A stretch of DNA of 64,000 nucleotides from Paracyclopina nana (Eukaryota; Arthropoda; Copepoda; Cyclopoida; Cyclopettidae). The position numbers and the translations under genes were made by a program. The DNA lies in assembly GCA_019096065.1 (NCBI GenBank), contig JAGUCH010000003.1, positions 4,774,001 through 4,838,000 of the forward strand. Direction: 5' to 3'. The notes below the pieces were generated by a model. It saw only the letters and a list, made by a program, of their open reading frames with translations, did no database searches and had not been told where the DNA came from. Positions 27,831 through 37,920 of the stretch are shown one piece after another (position 1 is the first letter of the stretch; every line of letters starts with the position of its first letter).

Positions 27831-29553
27831 TTATAAGATTGCAGGAGGTAATCTTCTTGGAACCCGGTGTTCAAAGTACTCAGGTACAAGCATATTTAAG
27901 TAGGCTTTCTTAGCCTTTTCCAAAAGTTCAGAAGCAAAGATTTCATCAAAATCAACTCTCATAACTGCAATGTTTGAAGGAGTCTATACAACAAAGTTGG
28001 TCTTCTTCATGCCAGTCACAAGCATTTGACACTGGACCTGAGCAAAATATGCATGGCTACGTTTTAAACATAGATTTCCATCAATCTTTTCACAAAAATA
28101 AGAGCTTCTTTGGCTGCTTGTCAGGCTCTCCAAATCATTTGGATTAGTGTTCTTTAAAACATAAGGGCATTTGATTTCTACTATCACTTTGTCTTGAATT
28201 CCGTCAGGAGAAGCCGCAAGAAAAGGATGTTGTCGGGAAATAAATAAGCCACATGCCATTACTGGGCCAAACTGTCTGGAGTAATCCATGATGGCATCTT
28301 TCTCGTGCTCATTTCCCCATTTCACTGCTGAAATTCTGGACAAATCTGATGATGGTTTCCACATGTTCACTACATAACTCAAAGGATTTTTAGCAAATGC
28401 TGCAAACTTTGAGGCAGTGATTCTCAATTTTCGTTTTTGAAACCACAGATGACAGTCAGACTGTTTTTCAGTTCCTGTCACGTGAACAGAGTCTTTATTT
28501 GACAATATGTCTTGATCATGAGCTGTAATGTCATCTTGCAGATTTGCCAAGAACTGAAACCTCAGCATCTCTAGCACTATTTTTCGTTCATAGGGTATCT
28601 CATAATCATCATAATGAATTCTAAGAGTTGAGAGCCAATTAGGAGTCTTTTTCATGGCCTGGAGGTTGACCACAAAGCCATTCACTTCAGATTTGGTTGT
28701 GCACTGTAAAGTTGAGCAACGAAGATCTATTGCATTATATGCATCAGAGTTGATGCGACCTTTCTTCTCATAAACAGCTTCATTTATTGGCTTAGGTTCT
28801 TTTGCTCGTTTTTTTCCTTGGTTCCACTGTTGGGGTTTGGATGTACAAGCCTTGTTAATCCTAGGTACTTGTCCCAATGATAGATCTTCTATTAGATAGA
28901 GCAATGTGGCCACATGAGTACATTGACCTCCTGAGCTCTGCTCGCAAGTACATTGAGACACGAAAATTGAACCATCATTTTCTAATGCAATGCATGGATA
29001 TCTAGAACAAAATTAGAAATGAAGTCAATGTCATAGATTGATGGCATCAGAAAGCCAATACTCACCGAAACTTGTTTTTAGTGAAGCTAGCTTCTACTGT
29101 TGCACGAAAAAGAATTTTTGCGTCATGTGAACCCTGTTCACAGAATTGGACTTTCTCAGAAAGATACATTTTCCTCCCCTTAACTGCAGGTTTAGAGGTT
29201 CCACTCTGAAAAGTTTCTTCACCTATTTCTATTAAGCGTTTGGTTAGAAAATCAGTGATGGTTGCTATGTTGAAGTTTGTTGGAATGAGGCTCTTATGGA
29301 CATCCGATGCACAAATCCATTGACAAGTAGGATTTTCAAAGATTTTCCGCTTTTCTCTCAATTCACTCACAATTTCCTTGATTCCTCCATTCACTACACT
29401 TTCAGGGCTGTCTTTAATCTTATCAAAATACAAACTTGCATAGTGAACTAATTGAGCCTTATTTCCAGTGCGACGAGCATTGTTTTGCTTAAGAAAATCT
29501 TTAAGTCTTGGCACTGTCCACGAAGAAAAATCCGGTGCACTTTCTTCCTCCAT
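27831..29553 (-). pseudogene. SAP-SWIM-YqaJ nuclease of the DNA transposon, one in-frame stop
   Basis: Exons 29553-29066 and 29001-27984 join in frame for 501 codons up to a TAG. An N-terminal SAP-like DNA-binding motif (WTVPRLKDFLKQNNARRTG) is followed by a SWIM-like zinc finger (CTCEQSSGGQCTH) and a YqaJ/lambda-exonuclease-type domain with LRITASKFAAF, HPFLAASPDG and VIVEIKCPYV, which hold the catalytic Asp, Glu and Lys. The TAG at 27984-27986 lies just before a block typical of the family end (NIAVMRVDFDEIF), which stays open in the same frame to a TAA at 27831-27833. So the gene carries one premature stop removing about 50 residues. SAP and SWIM calls are by pattern. Confidence 0.7.
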
Positions 29554-29724
29554 TGCCTTGCTTCGTACCGCGCAAATTTGAATATTTGTTTACAAAACAA
29601 TAACAGCTGAACTTCCGCAAGAAAACAAACTTACAGACTCCCTCTAGCGGATTAGTTTCGCACGTGTTTTATGTTAGGCTATAAATATAGATGATTTTTG
29701 CGCTGTCTTCTACATTTGGACTAA

Positions 29725-30104
29725 TTTAGGTGATTGCAACTAGCAATGCTGATGAGATACATGAAATGCCAGTATTAAGCTGAGCCAATATTCCACCTGC
29801 CATTCGACCTATCTTCGCCAGAAACAAAATAAAAGAAATTAGGGACCTTTCCATGTGCTTGTACAAAAAATAAAACTGAAAAACGGTTTTTGATGGTACA
29901 AAAAATTGGTCTTTGGCAAGTAGCAAAAGAAGTAAACATATAAGTAAACATCAAGTACGCAAAAAGTAAACAAAAACGTAAATAAACAATGAAAACGGTC
30001 TTGCAAAAACGGTCTTGCGTGGTACATTTTTTTGTACCTGAAAACCAAAAGTGAGCACATGGAAAGGACCTAGGTTTCATCAGAATTTCCAAAATACTTC
30101 ATGA
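29725..30104. other. Spacer between DNA transposon and giant retroelement
   Basis: AT-rich. AAAACGGTC-type words recur near 29880 and 29993-30015. No gene seen. Confidence 0.4.
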
Positions 30105-30108
30105 TAAG

Positions 30109-31034
30109 TGGTGTGCGACGGTCACACCCTCTGAAGCCTAGGATGGTTAGCATCGGCTTCATGGTCACGGTACCGTTCGCAGCCTCCGGGTGCTGGCCGG
30201 ATGTCTACCCGCCTTGGACCCAAAGCCGCAGCCTCGGTGCTCCAACTCCGGCGAGATACATCACATGGCAAGCTTCAGTGCTGTAGACCTGTGATTGGGC
30301 CTCCTACCCACGTCCTCAACGGCCTCAACAGCCTCAGACGAGGATGCATAACTGCCCAGGAAACCTCTATACAAGTTATGGTCGAACAAAGTCAAACAAG
30401 GTTGTCTTATTCACTCAGCTTTTAACACCACACAAATTAATGGCAGCAAATACAAAGAAATAAGTACTGCAGTAAATATTCTTGTGGCCATCTTCTTCAT
30501 GCCTCAGCACACTTTGGAGAACTTTGGTGGGACAATAGCAGGGCAGAGCTCACTCAATGGGCCATGTGCACTTGGTCCATGTCTTGTTTCTCTGAAGTCC
30601 CCCGTCGAACTCCCCGAGTCTTCTCCTTCTTCTCCACTCGATGCATCGCAGCAAGTTCCATCAGCTTCCATCTGCTTCTCTCCGTTATCATGCAGCTGCA
30701 GGTCCTCTCTATGTAGCAGCTAGCAACTCCTCCACACAATGGCTAGCAACTTCTCCACTCAAGGTCAGGTGAATTGCCATAGGTAAGGCTCAACGCATAG
30801 GTAGTAGCAGCAACAGCAGCAACAATCAGAGAGTTGGAGGAGATGAAAAGGTGTTTTTTGAGAAGGGAGGTTTTGTGATTTTGAGGTGGTGATGTAGCGG
30901 TGAATGGGCAACCTTCCGGACTTCTGGCGGCTCCACGGGCTCCACGGTTTCCACAGGTTCCACTGGAGGGGTCCAATCAAGTCCTATTCTGGTCGTAACG
31001 TGCACCAGAGACATGATGTACTTATTGCCCATCA
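30109..31034 (-). repeat. 3' LTR of the giant retroelement
   Basis: 926 bp, same length as the copy at 59880-60805. By eye the only differences found are three clustered substitutions near 30172-30177, indicating a young insertion. Confidence 0.9.
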
Positions 31035-31047
31035 TTCCCCGGCCCTA
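31035..31047 (-). promoter_or_regulatory. Polypurine tract of the giant retroelement
   Basis: AGGGCCGGGGAA in element sense, immediately before the 3' LTR, the expected plus-strand primer site. Confidence 0.6.
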
Positions 31048-31138
31048 ACTTTTTCAGCTTTTGAAATAGTTTTTAAGCTCTAAAAATATAAAAAAGGTGT
31101 CATTGATCGCTTACATCACATTAAGGTTGATACAGTTA

Positions 31139-32539
31139 TTATACTAACGTCGCGCCTCCCAGGCCACTCATTCGCACAGTAAGGCGCTGATTTTGGTCAG
31201 CATCTTTCTTGCGATCTCCTCTATTGTAGCGAAGCCGTGGGCGGGACGTATTAGGTCTCACATAGCCTCCATCATCATAACATCGGCTGCATACTCGCCG
31301 CCTTTTCCAAATCAATATGCCCATACACGTGAATCCCAGTGCTGCAGACAATAGGCTCACCGTCAGGATTATTTCCCAATTATTGAATAAACCTCCAAGT
31401 TCATCTTCAGGGAATTTTGTAAAGAACTTCACCATATCACTTTCCCAAGGAGAGTCCTCGTATCCAGTACTTTGAGTTCCAAGGGAAACCTTACAATTGC
31501 TAAGGATCTGATAGGATCCTGGTTCCAATACCACCGAGTTCTTGAAGTCATTTAAACAAGTCCTATTAATCATTGCACTTGAGACCAAATTTAAGAACCC
31601 TTTATAATTAGCACATCCCACATCAGTGAGCGTGTTAGTTTTAAGTGGCTCTAATTCACAGGCGTCAAAAGGGTCACCCAGAGCTAGCCCTAAAAGTACT
31701 TTAGCACAGTGCTGGACTCCTTCTGTCAAGTCAAAGTCCTTGTTTTCACACACGGTTAAATTATGGTCATGAACGAAGCAATCACTATAGATGGGTATTT
31801 CCCGAGACACAAACACTAGATCATTTCGGCGGGTCAAATACCTATCATGCAGTAAGAATCCGTCTTTGCTTCGTGACACAATATGATATGTGACCTCAGG
31901 GGTAGGGTCCATTTCTTTATACCCAACTATTCCCTGAGTGACAAAGTCTCCACTCTGCTCAGTGTTCGCCAAAGGTTCATAAACATTAGTAATGGTGGCC
32001 GCATTTCTGTCACTATTATGCGCCAGAGTTGGTAAGCTGTACCGTGTGCCTGCCTGCCCAAAATTTCTGGCAAATTGCACAACTGTGTCAGCATATGACA
32101 ATACTTGCTGCAGATCATTTGGTAATAATCCAGACTTCAAAAATACCTTGCTAAAACCTTTCAGTAGTCGAAAGGCCAAAGAAACTTTCGGTGGTACTCT
32201 CAGTGGAGTGGTATTTGCTATCATGCCATCGGTGAATTTTGTCGATTTACCTGATTCTGCTAGGGCCATCACGGCGTTGTAGGCCTTTTCAAGGAAGCTT
32301 TTCCTCCCAGACAATTCAGATTTGACAAAGTCCTTATGGGTGATGACAAAGTCATTTTGAACACATATTGTTGCCTTCCCATCACTGTGTGGTGCATGGG
32401 CTTTAACTGACGTCATGGTCCTCGGCCCTTGTCCCACAGTGAAATACCCCGTGATACACGGGTAACCTGCAATTATCTCATCATCCGGTTTTTTCTCATA
32501 CCCCACTTGAGGAAATGTGGTTTTCCCATCCAAGGACAT
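31139..32539 (-). pseudogene. env-like gene of the giant element, 3' part
   Basis: 466-codon ORF with scattered Cys and N-glycosylation-type sites (NRTC, HNLTVC), then near the C-terminus a transmembrane helix (IILTVSLLSAALGFTCMGIL) and a basic cytoplasmic tail (WKRRRVCSRC). It lacks a signal peptide because its 5' part lies at 40017-40520, on the other side of the nested Gypsy. The split point is the ATAGG target duplication of that insertion. Family unknown; retroviral-like env is inferred from position and topology. Confidence 0.65.
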
Positions 32540-32542
32540 AGG

Positions 32543-32839
32543 TGGTTGGTCCCGACCTCGTGGGTGACACTTAAGGCACTACTACTCGAGCTACGTCGGT
32601 TGGATCCCTGGTCTTGTACCAGGAAACCGTGAGCACTACTACGCCGAGATTTACCAGATCGAGGCGAACGTATCCACTTTGATACGAGATGTGTACTGAG
32701 TGTAATTCAGTGCAAGCTTAAGCAATACAGAAAGAATGAATGAGTGCACGCGCGCGCTGGGGTAACAAGGGAGTATCTACTATAGCTATAATACACGTGA
32801 GAGTCAATATAGGGAAGTATGCTTCAACATGATACAACA
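32543..32839 (-). repeat. 3' LTR of the nested Gypsy
   Basis: 297 bp, apparently identical to 39736-40032; preceded in element sense by the purine tract GGGGGAGG. Confidence 0.9.
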
Positions 32840-33076
32840 CCTCCCCCAAGTGGGTACGGATACCCCTGGGTAGCTGTAGTCACTAACATATTAGCCTATC
32901 AATTGACCTCGAACTACTCTAATTTTGGGGCCTAGGATTTATGATATACCTAGCAAGCGAGAATTTCGATGAGAGCATAAAAAACCTAATGAAATAGAAA
33001 AATAGGAAAAATGCATAGCGTATCAAAATTCAGTTCCATCATCCGATCCAGTGTCTTCATTTCTCTATGTTGCTCT
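32840..33076. other. 3' untranslated part of the nested Gypsy
   Basis: Short stretch between accessory ORF B and the 3' LTR holding the polypurine tract. Nothing else seen. Confidence 0.5.
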
Positions 33077-33850
33077 TCAAGGCGATGTCGTCAAAGCAAC
33101 CTCCCCTCCATTGGTGCACCATATGACCATGCCAATACCAATAGCTACCATTGCAGCTACAAAAATGCCGTACTTCTGGCGATCATCTCTGGCCAACTCG
33201 TCACGCTTCAAGTCTAGGATCTTGATGACCTCGGACTTCGTGACGGAAGCTTCATCTTCGGAACCATCATCCAATTTGCATGCCTTGTCCAGTTGACCGA
33301 ATCCAATGAGCTCGGCCTCCAGCATTATGCCTTGACGGGTATATGCCTTACCGGCCCTGGCCGAGAACCCATCGTGCTTGGCAGATTCCGCGTTCTCGTA
33401 ACACGGTCTGGAGATTCTGCGGACCCCTTCGGCGTCAACAACTACCCTCAGGGGTGTCATGGGGACAATCCGAGTCCGCTTCCATTTCTTGCCAGGCGAG
33501 TTCATGGCCTTGTGGATGTTGTCGAAGATCTTGTCCAGCATTCGCCTGTAGCCATTGTACTGGTGCTTCAAATCCGCACGCAGCACATCCTTTGTCCAAA
33601 TGAGGTCCCTGACCTCCTGGTTGGCCTCAGCCAGATTATGCTCCAGTTCGGTGATCCTGTACTGGGCATCATAGACTTCCTCCTTGGCCTTCGCCAATTC
33701 GGCTTTGAGCTTGGCTACATCGTCCAGCTCATTGAGGGTGGCTACATCTAGTGGCGCTGGTGCGATCAGGCGCTCATCTACAGGTGCGTTGGGGTCCCAA
33801 TCGGGATGATCCCAATCAATGGGGGAACGGTCACCTCGGGCTTCTGACAT
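33077..33850 (-). CDS. Accessory ORF B of the nested Gypsy: coiled coil with C-terminal membrane anchor
   Basis: 257 aa. An acidic N-terminus (SPIDWDHPDWDPNAPVDER) leads into a heptad-rich coiled coil (about residues 40-90), a basic middle (PGKKWKRTRIVPM) and a C-terminal hydrophobic helix (YGIFVAAMVAIGIGMVIW) with a very short end. No signal peptide is seen. Just upstream of the ATG the element-sense sequence TTTTTCTCTGTGTTGCAG looks like a splice acceptor, so it is probably made from a spliced mRNA. I do not recognise the family; it takes the place of env but looks like a tail-anchored or stalk-like protein. Confidence 0.65.
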   Translation of the reverse strand: MSEARGDRSPIDWDHPDWDPNAPVDERLIAPAPLDVATLNELDDVAKLKAELAKAKEEVYDAQYRITELEHNLAEANQEVRDLIWTKDVLRADLKHQYNGYRRMLDKIFDNIHKAMNSPGKKWKRTRIVPMTPLRVVVDAEGVRRISRPCYENAESAKHDGFSARAGKAYTRQGIMLEAELIGFGQLDKACKLDDGSEDEASVTKSEVIKILDLKRDELARDDRQKYGIFVAAMVAIGIGMVIWCTNGGEVALTTSP

Positions 33851-33874
33851 GCCTGCAACACAGAGAAAAACACT

Positions 33875-34624
33875 TTAGATATTGTTGTAAGAGATGGCAA
33901 AGAGACGATTTCGCCGTCTCTGCTCCTCCTCCTGCAAGGGGGGCGAGTCAGGATGCGAAACCGTTGGTGAACTTCCCAGCGGGGAGGCTCCATAAGCCAT
34001 GTTTGGCAAGCTCTGTACAACTCCTGGGAAAGGTTGATAAACCATCGGATGAGGGGTCGGGGCGATGGACATTGTCGAGGCGAAGGGCGTGACATAGGGT
34101 GACGCATAGCCTGGACAGCCATATGGGGCAGGGGCTTGTTGGGGGTAGACCGGTGGCTGCACATTTGCAGCTTGGGAGTGCATGATCAACAGTGAGTCTC
34201 TGGCCCTTTTCCTCGCGCTGGCCTTCTTCCGCCATTTCCTGAACCGCAGTCCAATCCATAGCAAAGCCATCAAAGCGCAAAAGGCCACTCCATAGAAGAT
34301 CCAATGCGTGACATCTCTGCCAGTTGCCTCAGCAGCTGACTTGTCCTCCTCGCTGGAGCCTTGCGGAACCATGATATCGATGTCCGCTAGCCTAATACCA
34401 GTGTGGCTGGTCTCATCAACAACCTGAGTCTTCGCTTTGTCGGCGCTGTTGGTTGTACTTTGACCTGATCCCATTATAACCTCCGACCAAGTGCAATTTA
34501 CAGGGGGACAATTTTTTACAATGCTTTTTGCAATTAGGGCAGCTAACTTCTCTTCGTTTTTCTTAGCCTCTTCTGCGGTCGGCGTGTTCAAAGTACCGAG
34601 CCACTGGGTGTATGTATACATCAA
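33875..34624 (-). CDS. Accessory ORF A of the nested Gypsy: single-pass membrane protein
   Basis: 249 aa. A short N-terminal part with two Cys (NCPPVNCTW) is followed by a hydrophobic helix near residue 110 (WIFYGVAFCALMALLWIGL), then a strongly basic segment (RFRKWRKKASARKRARD) and a long Pro/Tyr/Ser-rich tail (PPVYPQQAPAPYG). The basic patch after the helix predicts a cytoplasmic C-terminus. PPxY-like and proline-rich motifs in the tail could act as late domains, which is inference. It ends 24 bases before ORF B. Not recognised as any known env. Confidence 0.6.
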   Translation of the reverse strand: MMYTYTQWLGTLNTPTAEEAKKNEEKLAALIAKSIVKNCPPVNCTWSEVIMGSGQSTTNSADKAKTQVVDETSHTGIRLADIDIMVPQGSSEEDKSAAEATGRDVTHWIFYGVAFCALMALLWIGLRFRKWRKKASARKRARDSLLIMHSQAANVQPPVYPQQAPAPYGCPGYASPYVTPFASTMSIAPTPHPMVYQPFPGVVQSLPNMAYGASPLGSSPTVSHPDSPPLQEEEQRRRNRLFAISYNNI

Positions 34625-34635
34625 AAAAGACTTAC

Positions 34636-34673
34636 TGAGTGCTGATGGAAATGTTTTCCTGGAGAAGGTGCTG
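34636..34673 (-). promoter_or_regulatory. Possible 38-base micro-exon upstream of accessory ORF A
   Basis: In element sense CCCAGCTTTTGCAG at 34687-34674 is a good acceptor, and 38 bases later (34636/34635) comes the strong donor A|GTAAGT. It lies between pol and the accessory ORFs and could be a leader exon spliced to ORF B. Confidence 0.4.
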
Positions 34674-34785
34674 CTGCAAAAGCTGGGCGTTGAGTGAGGT
34701 GCTTTACTTACTAGTCATAACGATGCATTTGCATCGAGGTCAGCCGTCTTATGCTTGCGTAAGAAGCGCTTGTTCCTCACACTGA

Positions 34786-37700
34786 TCACGCCATCATCAT
34801 TTTTGATGACGTAGCTTCTACCGGAATGCCGAACTTCGAGGATGACTCCGAACTCCTCCCATAGCTTAGTAAGTGCATTTTGCATGCGCACTTTTCCCCC
34901 ACCTTGAAATCTGGAATGATCTCGTTTGGCAATTGCTTCTTTTCAGCTCTGGGTTCTGGCATCTCAAGCTTTGTCATCTCATGCAAGATTGGTAATTTCG
35001 TCCTTAAATGACGGCCCAAAAACATCTTCGCAGGGGATTTGCCGTCTGCTCGTGCCAGATTTCGAAATTCCAGCACAGCGGCATTCATCTCCCTTAGGGT
35101 CTTGGTTTTCATAACCAGCCTTTTCATGTTTTTCACACTAGCTTCCGCGGTCCCATTGGACTCGTGGTGATAAGGGCTGCTGGTGGTGGCAATTATGCCA
35201 TGCTCTTTACAAAACTCACGCATTTCATGAGAGGTGAAGCATCCAGCATTGTCGGATCTCATCACGATCGGGTACCCAAATGTGGCAAAAATGATCGTCA
35301 ACTTCTTGATGATTTCCTCACTAGTGTATCTTACCATCTTGAAAATCCAAGGCCAACCACTGAAGGTGTCCACAACTATTAAATAGTCTGCCCCTTCATG
35401 ATGGCCCAAATCCATTGCAATACTCTGCATTGGGGCCGTTGGTACCATGTTCTCGCCTTCTTCATCATGCGGTAAAGAGGCCATGTACTTTTGGCACATT
35501 TCGCACTCTTCTACTGATTGTCTGATATCCTTGGTCATACCACTCCAATAGTAGAATTGTCTGGCCGTAGCCAGGCTCTTCGTTTGCCCAGGATGCGCAA
35601 TATGAAGAGTCCTCAAGATGAATGGACGTGCTTCCTTTGGTACGAAGACACGTTTCCCATCAATGACAACCATTCCATCTTGGACTGAAAGCTGCCCCCA
35701 AAGGTTTTGGGGCACCAGCTTTAATGCATGAATGGCCACACCCTTCTTCTTATGATGATGAAGGTCTTCCTGGATGGCCTCAATTAGATCCTGATACTCC
35801 TTGTCAGCTCTTGCTGCATCATGGATTTCTTGGAATGCCGGATCTTCTTGTGCTGAGACAGAGAGGGCTGAGATTACGCTGATCTTTGAGTTCTTCAAAG
35901 TTTCTGTTTCTTCAGCGTCTGGGTGGTCATCTGAGAAGTTAATGGGATGTCTTGACAAGGCATCTGCAATGAAGTTTAACTTCCCCTCAAGGTAGACCAA
36001 ATCGAAGTTGAACGGTAGTAGCCTCTCCCTAAGCCTCAAGAGTCTGGAGTTAGTGATTTCTGCCATGTCCTTATTCATAATACCAAGTAAAGGCTTGTGG
36101 TCAGTCTTCACCAAAAATTTTGGGCAGCCATGCAGAAAATGCGAGCTCTTCTCACATCCATAGACTATTCCCAGCAACTCCAGCTCAATAGTTGCATAAT
36201 TCTTCTCAGCAGCGGAGTTGACCTTGGACCCACAGGTAATCAGGTAGCTCCTGTCCGGGTCTTTTGGGTCATACTGAGTTAGAATGTAGCCGATGCCATA
36301 TAACCTGCTGGCATCCGTTGTCAACACTGTGGTCTTGTTGACATCAAAATGCTTCACCAACAAAGGTCCGGTCAGGATCTTCTTCAGCTGGTTGAAGTCT
36401 TCTTCGTGTCTTGGTAACCACTGAAACTGAACTTTGGCCTTGGTTAGCTCCCTCAATGAAGCTGACATGTGGGCCAAATCAGGCAAGAAACTTCCTAAAG
36501 TTTGAGCCAATCCCAAAAAGCTTCGCACATCCGACTGGTTGGCTGGCCTTGGGTACTCCCTGATTGCTTTCAAGTTGTCATCGTGTGGTTCTACACCATT
36601 CTTGCTGACCATGAATCCAGCAAACTTGACACGTTCACCCATGTGCAGCTTTTTGGGTGATAAGCTGACACCATAGGTTTTGCAGTTGCTGAGGAGGACA
36701 TCCAGATTGTGCAGGGCTTCCTGCTCTGTTTCTCCCCAGATGAGGACATCATCGACCAATTTGACTCCCTTTCCGTTCAGGGCAGTCATGATCATGTCGC
36801 TCCTGCAGCACCACTCATCACTGGAAGATGTGAGCCCCATGGGAGCTCTCACATAACGGAATCTTCCCTGTGGTAGCAAAAATGTAGTCAAGTAGGATGA
36901 CTTTTCTTCCAACTTGATCTGGTGGTATCCCTGCGCACAGTCTCCGACCACAAACCACTGAGCCTTTGCAGGGATGCTCTTCAACAAATGGAATGCAGAC
37001 GTAAAGGGGTGGGTTGGTCTCTTCACGTACTTGTTCAGCTGAACAAAGTCCGTAACCAACCGGACAGATTTCCCATCAGACTTGATGACAAAGAAACCTC
37101 TAGAGGTCCAATCTGTCATCTCCCCTGGCTTCAGCTTCTTGACAATGTCGGCATCCTCCAAATCCTTAATGCACTTGTCCGCCGCTGCTTTGAGATGCAC
37201 CGGTATGGCATTGGTTGAAGAGATCCTCATAGGTTTTATGTCCCCATCCACTAGGTGGATCTTCATGGGTTCACCCTTCATAAACCTGGTTTTGTCAAGC
37301 TTGTCTGCAAAGACCTCTGTATATTTGAGCTTCAAGCTCTCCAGAGTCATATCCATTGTGGTTGCTGCGATTGCCGTGGAGTTAATGTTTAGGCCAACCA
37401 CGCCTAATATCTCCAGTGTCTGCCAGTCGACAATCACCTCTTCATCGTCACCAAGTGAAGCGACCACTGCATTGGTTACTACAACCACTTTCATGCCACG
37501 TGATATTGCAATCTCACATGTTCTGCCCGTCTTCACTTCGGTGCCATCAACGCTCCTGACGGTCTCCGGATTGGGATGTATTGGCATCCCCATCTCCGCT
37601 GCAACTTTCTCATCAACCACAGTAATGGTTGCTCCAGTATCTGGCAGGCAATACGTAGAGAAAGCAGACCCTATCTCAGGGCAAAATAATAGCTTGGCCT

Positions 37701-37920
37701 TGGGAGTTGGCCTTGATGACGTGACCCTGGTAGCATTGGGTAGGCATGAGGGCCGCAGCCCGCTCACTGCCTTGGAGATCTTCTGCTGCATCTCCTTCTT
37801 TTTTCTGCTCTTGGTCTTCGCCATCTTGATAACCCCTGCCCCTCCGTCATCTTCCTCCATCCTCTTGATGCGACTCTGAAAAATGAACGGCAGAGAGTAT
37901 CTATCTTTTGATTTTTTCAT
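34786..37920 (-). CDS. pol: pol polyprotein of the nested Gypsy (PR-RT-RNaseH-IN)
   Basis: 1044 aa in one frame. Domain order: aspartic protease (YCLPDTGATITVV, DTG), reverse transcriptase (WTSRGFFVIKSDGKSVRLVT, VGDCAQGYHQIKL, APMGLTSS, active site KLVDDVLIWG), RNase H (TTDASRLYGIGYIL, TIELELLGIV, TDHKPLLGI), integrase zinc-binding region (LHIAHPGQTKSL ... CEMCQKY) and integrase core with Asp in SIAMDLGHH, Asp in VMRSDNAGCF and Glu in NGTAEASVKN. All catalytic acids are present. The RT box is LVDD rather than the usual Y-x-DD. The ATG overlaps the gag stop as ATGA, suggesting translation by termination-reinitiation or frame shift. Confidence 0.9.
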   Translation of the reverse strand: MKKSKDRYSLPFIFQSRIKRMEEDDGGAGVIKMAKTKSRKKKEMQQKISKAVSGLRPSCLPNATRVTSSRPTPKAKLLFCPEIGSAFSTYCLPDTGATITVVDEKVAAEMGMPIHPNPETVRSVDGTEVKTGRTCEIAISRGMKVVVVTNAVVASLGDDEEVIVDWQTLEILGVVGLNINSTAIAATTMDMTLESLKLKYTEVFADKLDKTRFMKGEPMKIHLVDGDIKPMRISSTNAIPVHLKAAADKCIKDLEDADIVKKLKPGEMTDWTSRGFFVIKSDGKSVRLVTDFVQLNKYVKRPTHPFTSAFHLLKSIPAKAQWFVVGDCAQGYHQIKLEEKSSYLTTFLLPQGRFRYVRAPMGLTSSSDEWCCRSDMIMTALNGKGVKLVDDVLIWGETEQEALHNLDVLLSNCKTYGVSLSPKKLHMGERVKFAGFMVSKNGVEPHDDNLKAIREYPRPANQSDVRSFLGLAQTLGSFLPDLAHMSASLRELTKAKVQFQWLPRHEEDFNQLKKILTGPLLVKHFDVNKTTVLTTDASRLYGIGYILTQYDPKDPDRSYLITCGSKVNSAAEKNYATIELELLGIVYGCEKSSHFLHGCPKFLVKTDHKPLLGIMNKDMAEITNSRLLRLRERLLPFNFDLVYLEGKLNFIADALSRHPINFSDDHPDAEETETLKNSKISVISALSVSAQEDPAFQEIHDAARADKEYQDLIEAIQEDLHHHKKKGVAIHALKLVPQNLWGQLSVQDGMVVIDGKRVFVPKEARPFILRTLHIAHPGQTKSLATARQFYYWSGMTKDIRQSVEECEMCQKYMASLPHDEEGENMVPTAPMQSIAMDLGHHEGADYLIVVDTFSGWPWIFKMVRYTSEEIIKKLTIIFATFGYPIVMRSDNAGCFTSHEMREFCKEHGIIATTSSPYHHESNGTAEASVKNMKRLVMKTKTLREMNAAVLEFRNLARADGKSPAKMFLGRHLRTKLPILHEMTKLEMPEPRAEKKQLPNEIIPDFKVGEKCACKMHLLSYGRSSESSSKFGIPVEATSSKMMMA

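Larger units (their letters stand above)
25599..29724. mobile_element. PHIS/ISL2EU-like DNA transposon with THAP transposase and YqaJ nuclease
   Basis: The termini match imperfectly as inverted repeats of about 45 bp: TTGGTCCAAATACAGA ... TCATCTATATTT on the left and the complement of TTAGTCCAAATGTAGA ... TCATCTATATTT on the right. Inside are two convergent genes, a THAP-DDE transposase (plus) and a SAP-SWIM-YqaJ nuclease (minus). As I recall, this pair is characteristic of ISL2EU transposons in the PIF-Harbinger-related (PHIS) group. The exact edges and the short target duplication could not be fixed. 25610-26110 and 27636-27830 are non-coding. Confidence 0.65.

Noticed and set aside
29775-30092. 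Hydrophobic minus-strand ORFs (FLFTFCVLDVYLYVYFFCYL)
   Set aside because: AT-rich sequence translates to Phe/Leu/Tyr by composition; no start context, homologous motif or neighbours supporting a gene.
30201-30723. Small ORFs inside the LTRs (and their copies at 59972-60494)
   Set aside because: Present in both LTRs only because the LTRs are duplicates; Ser/Pro/Leu-rich chance frames without motifs.
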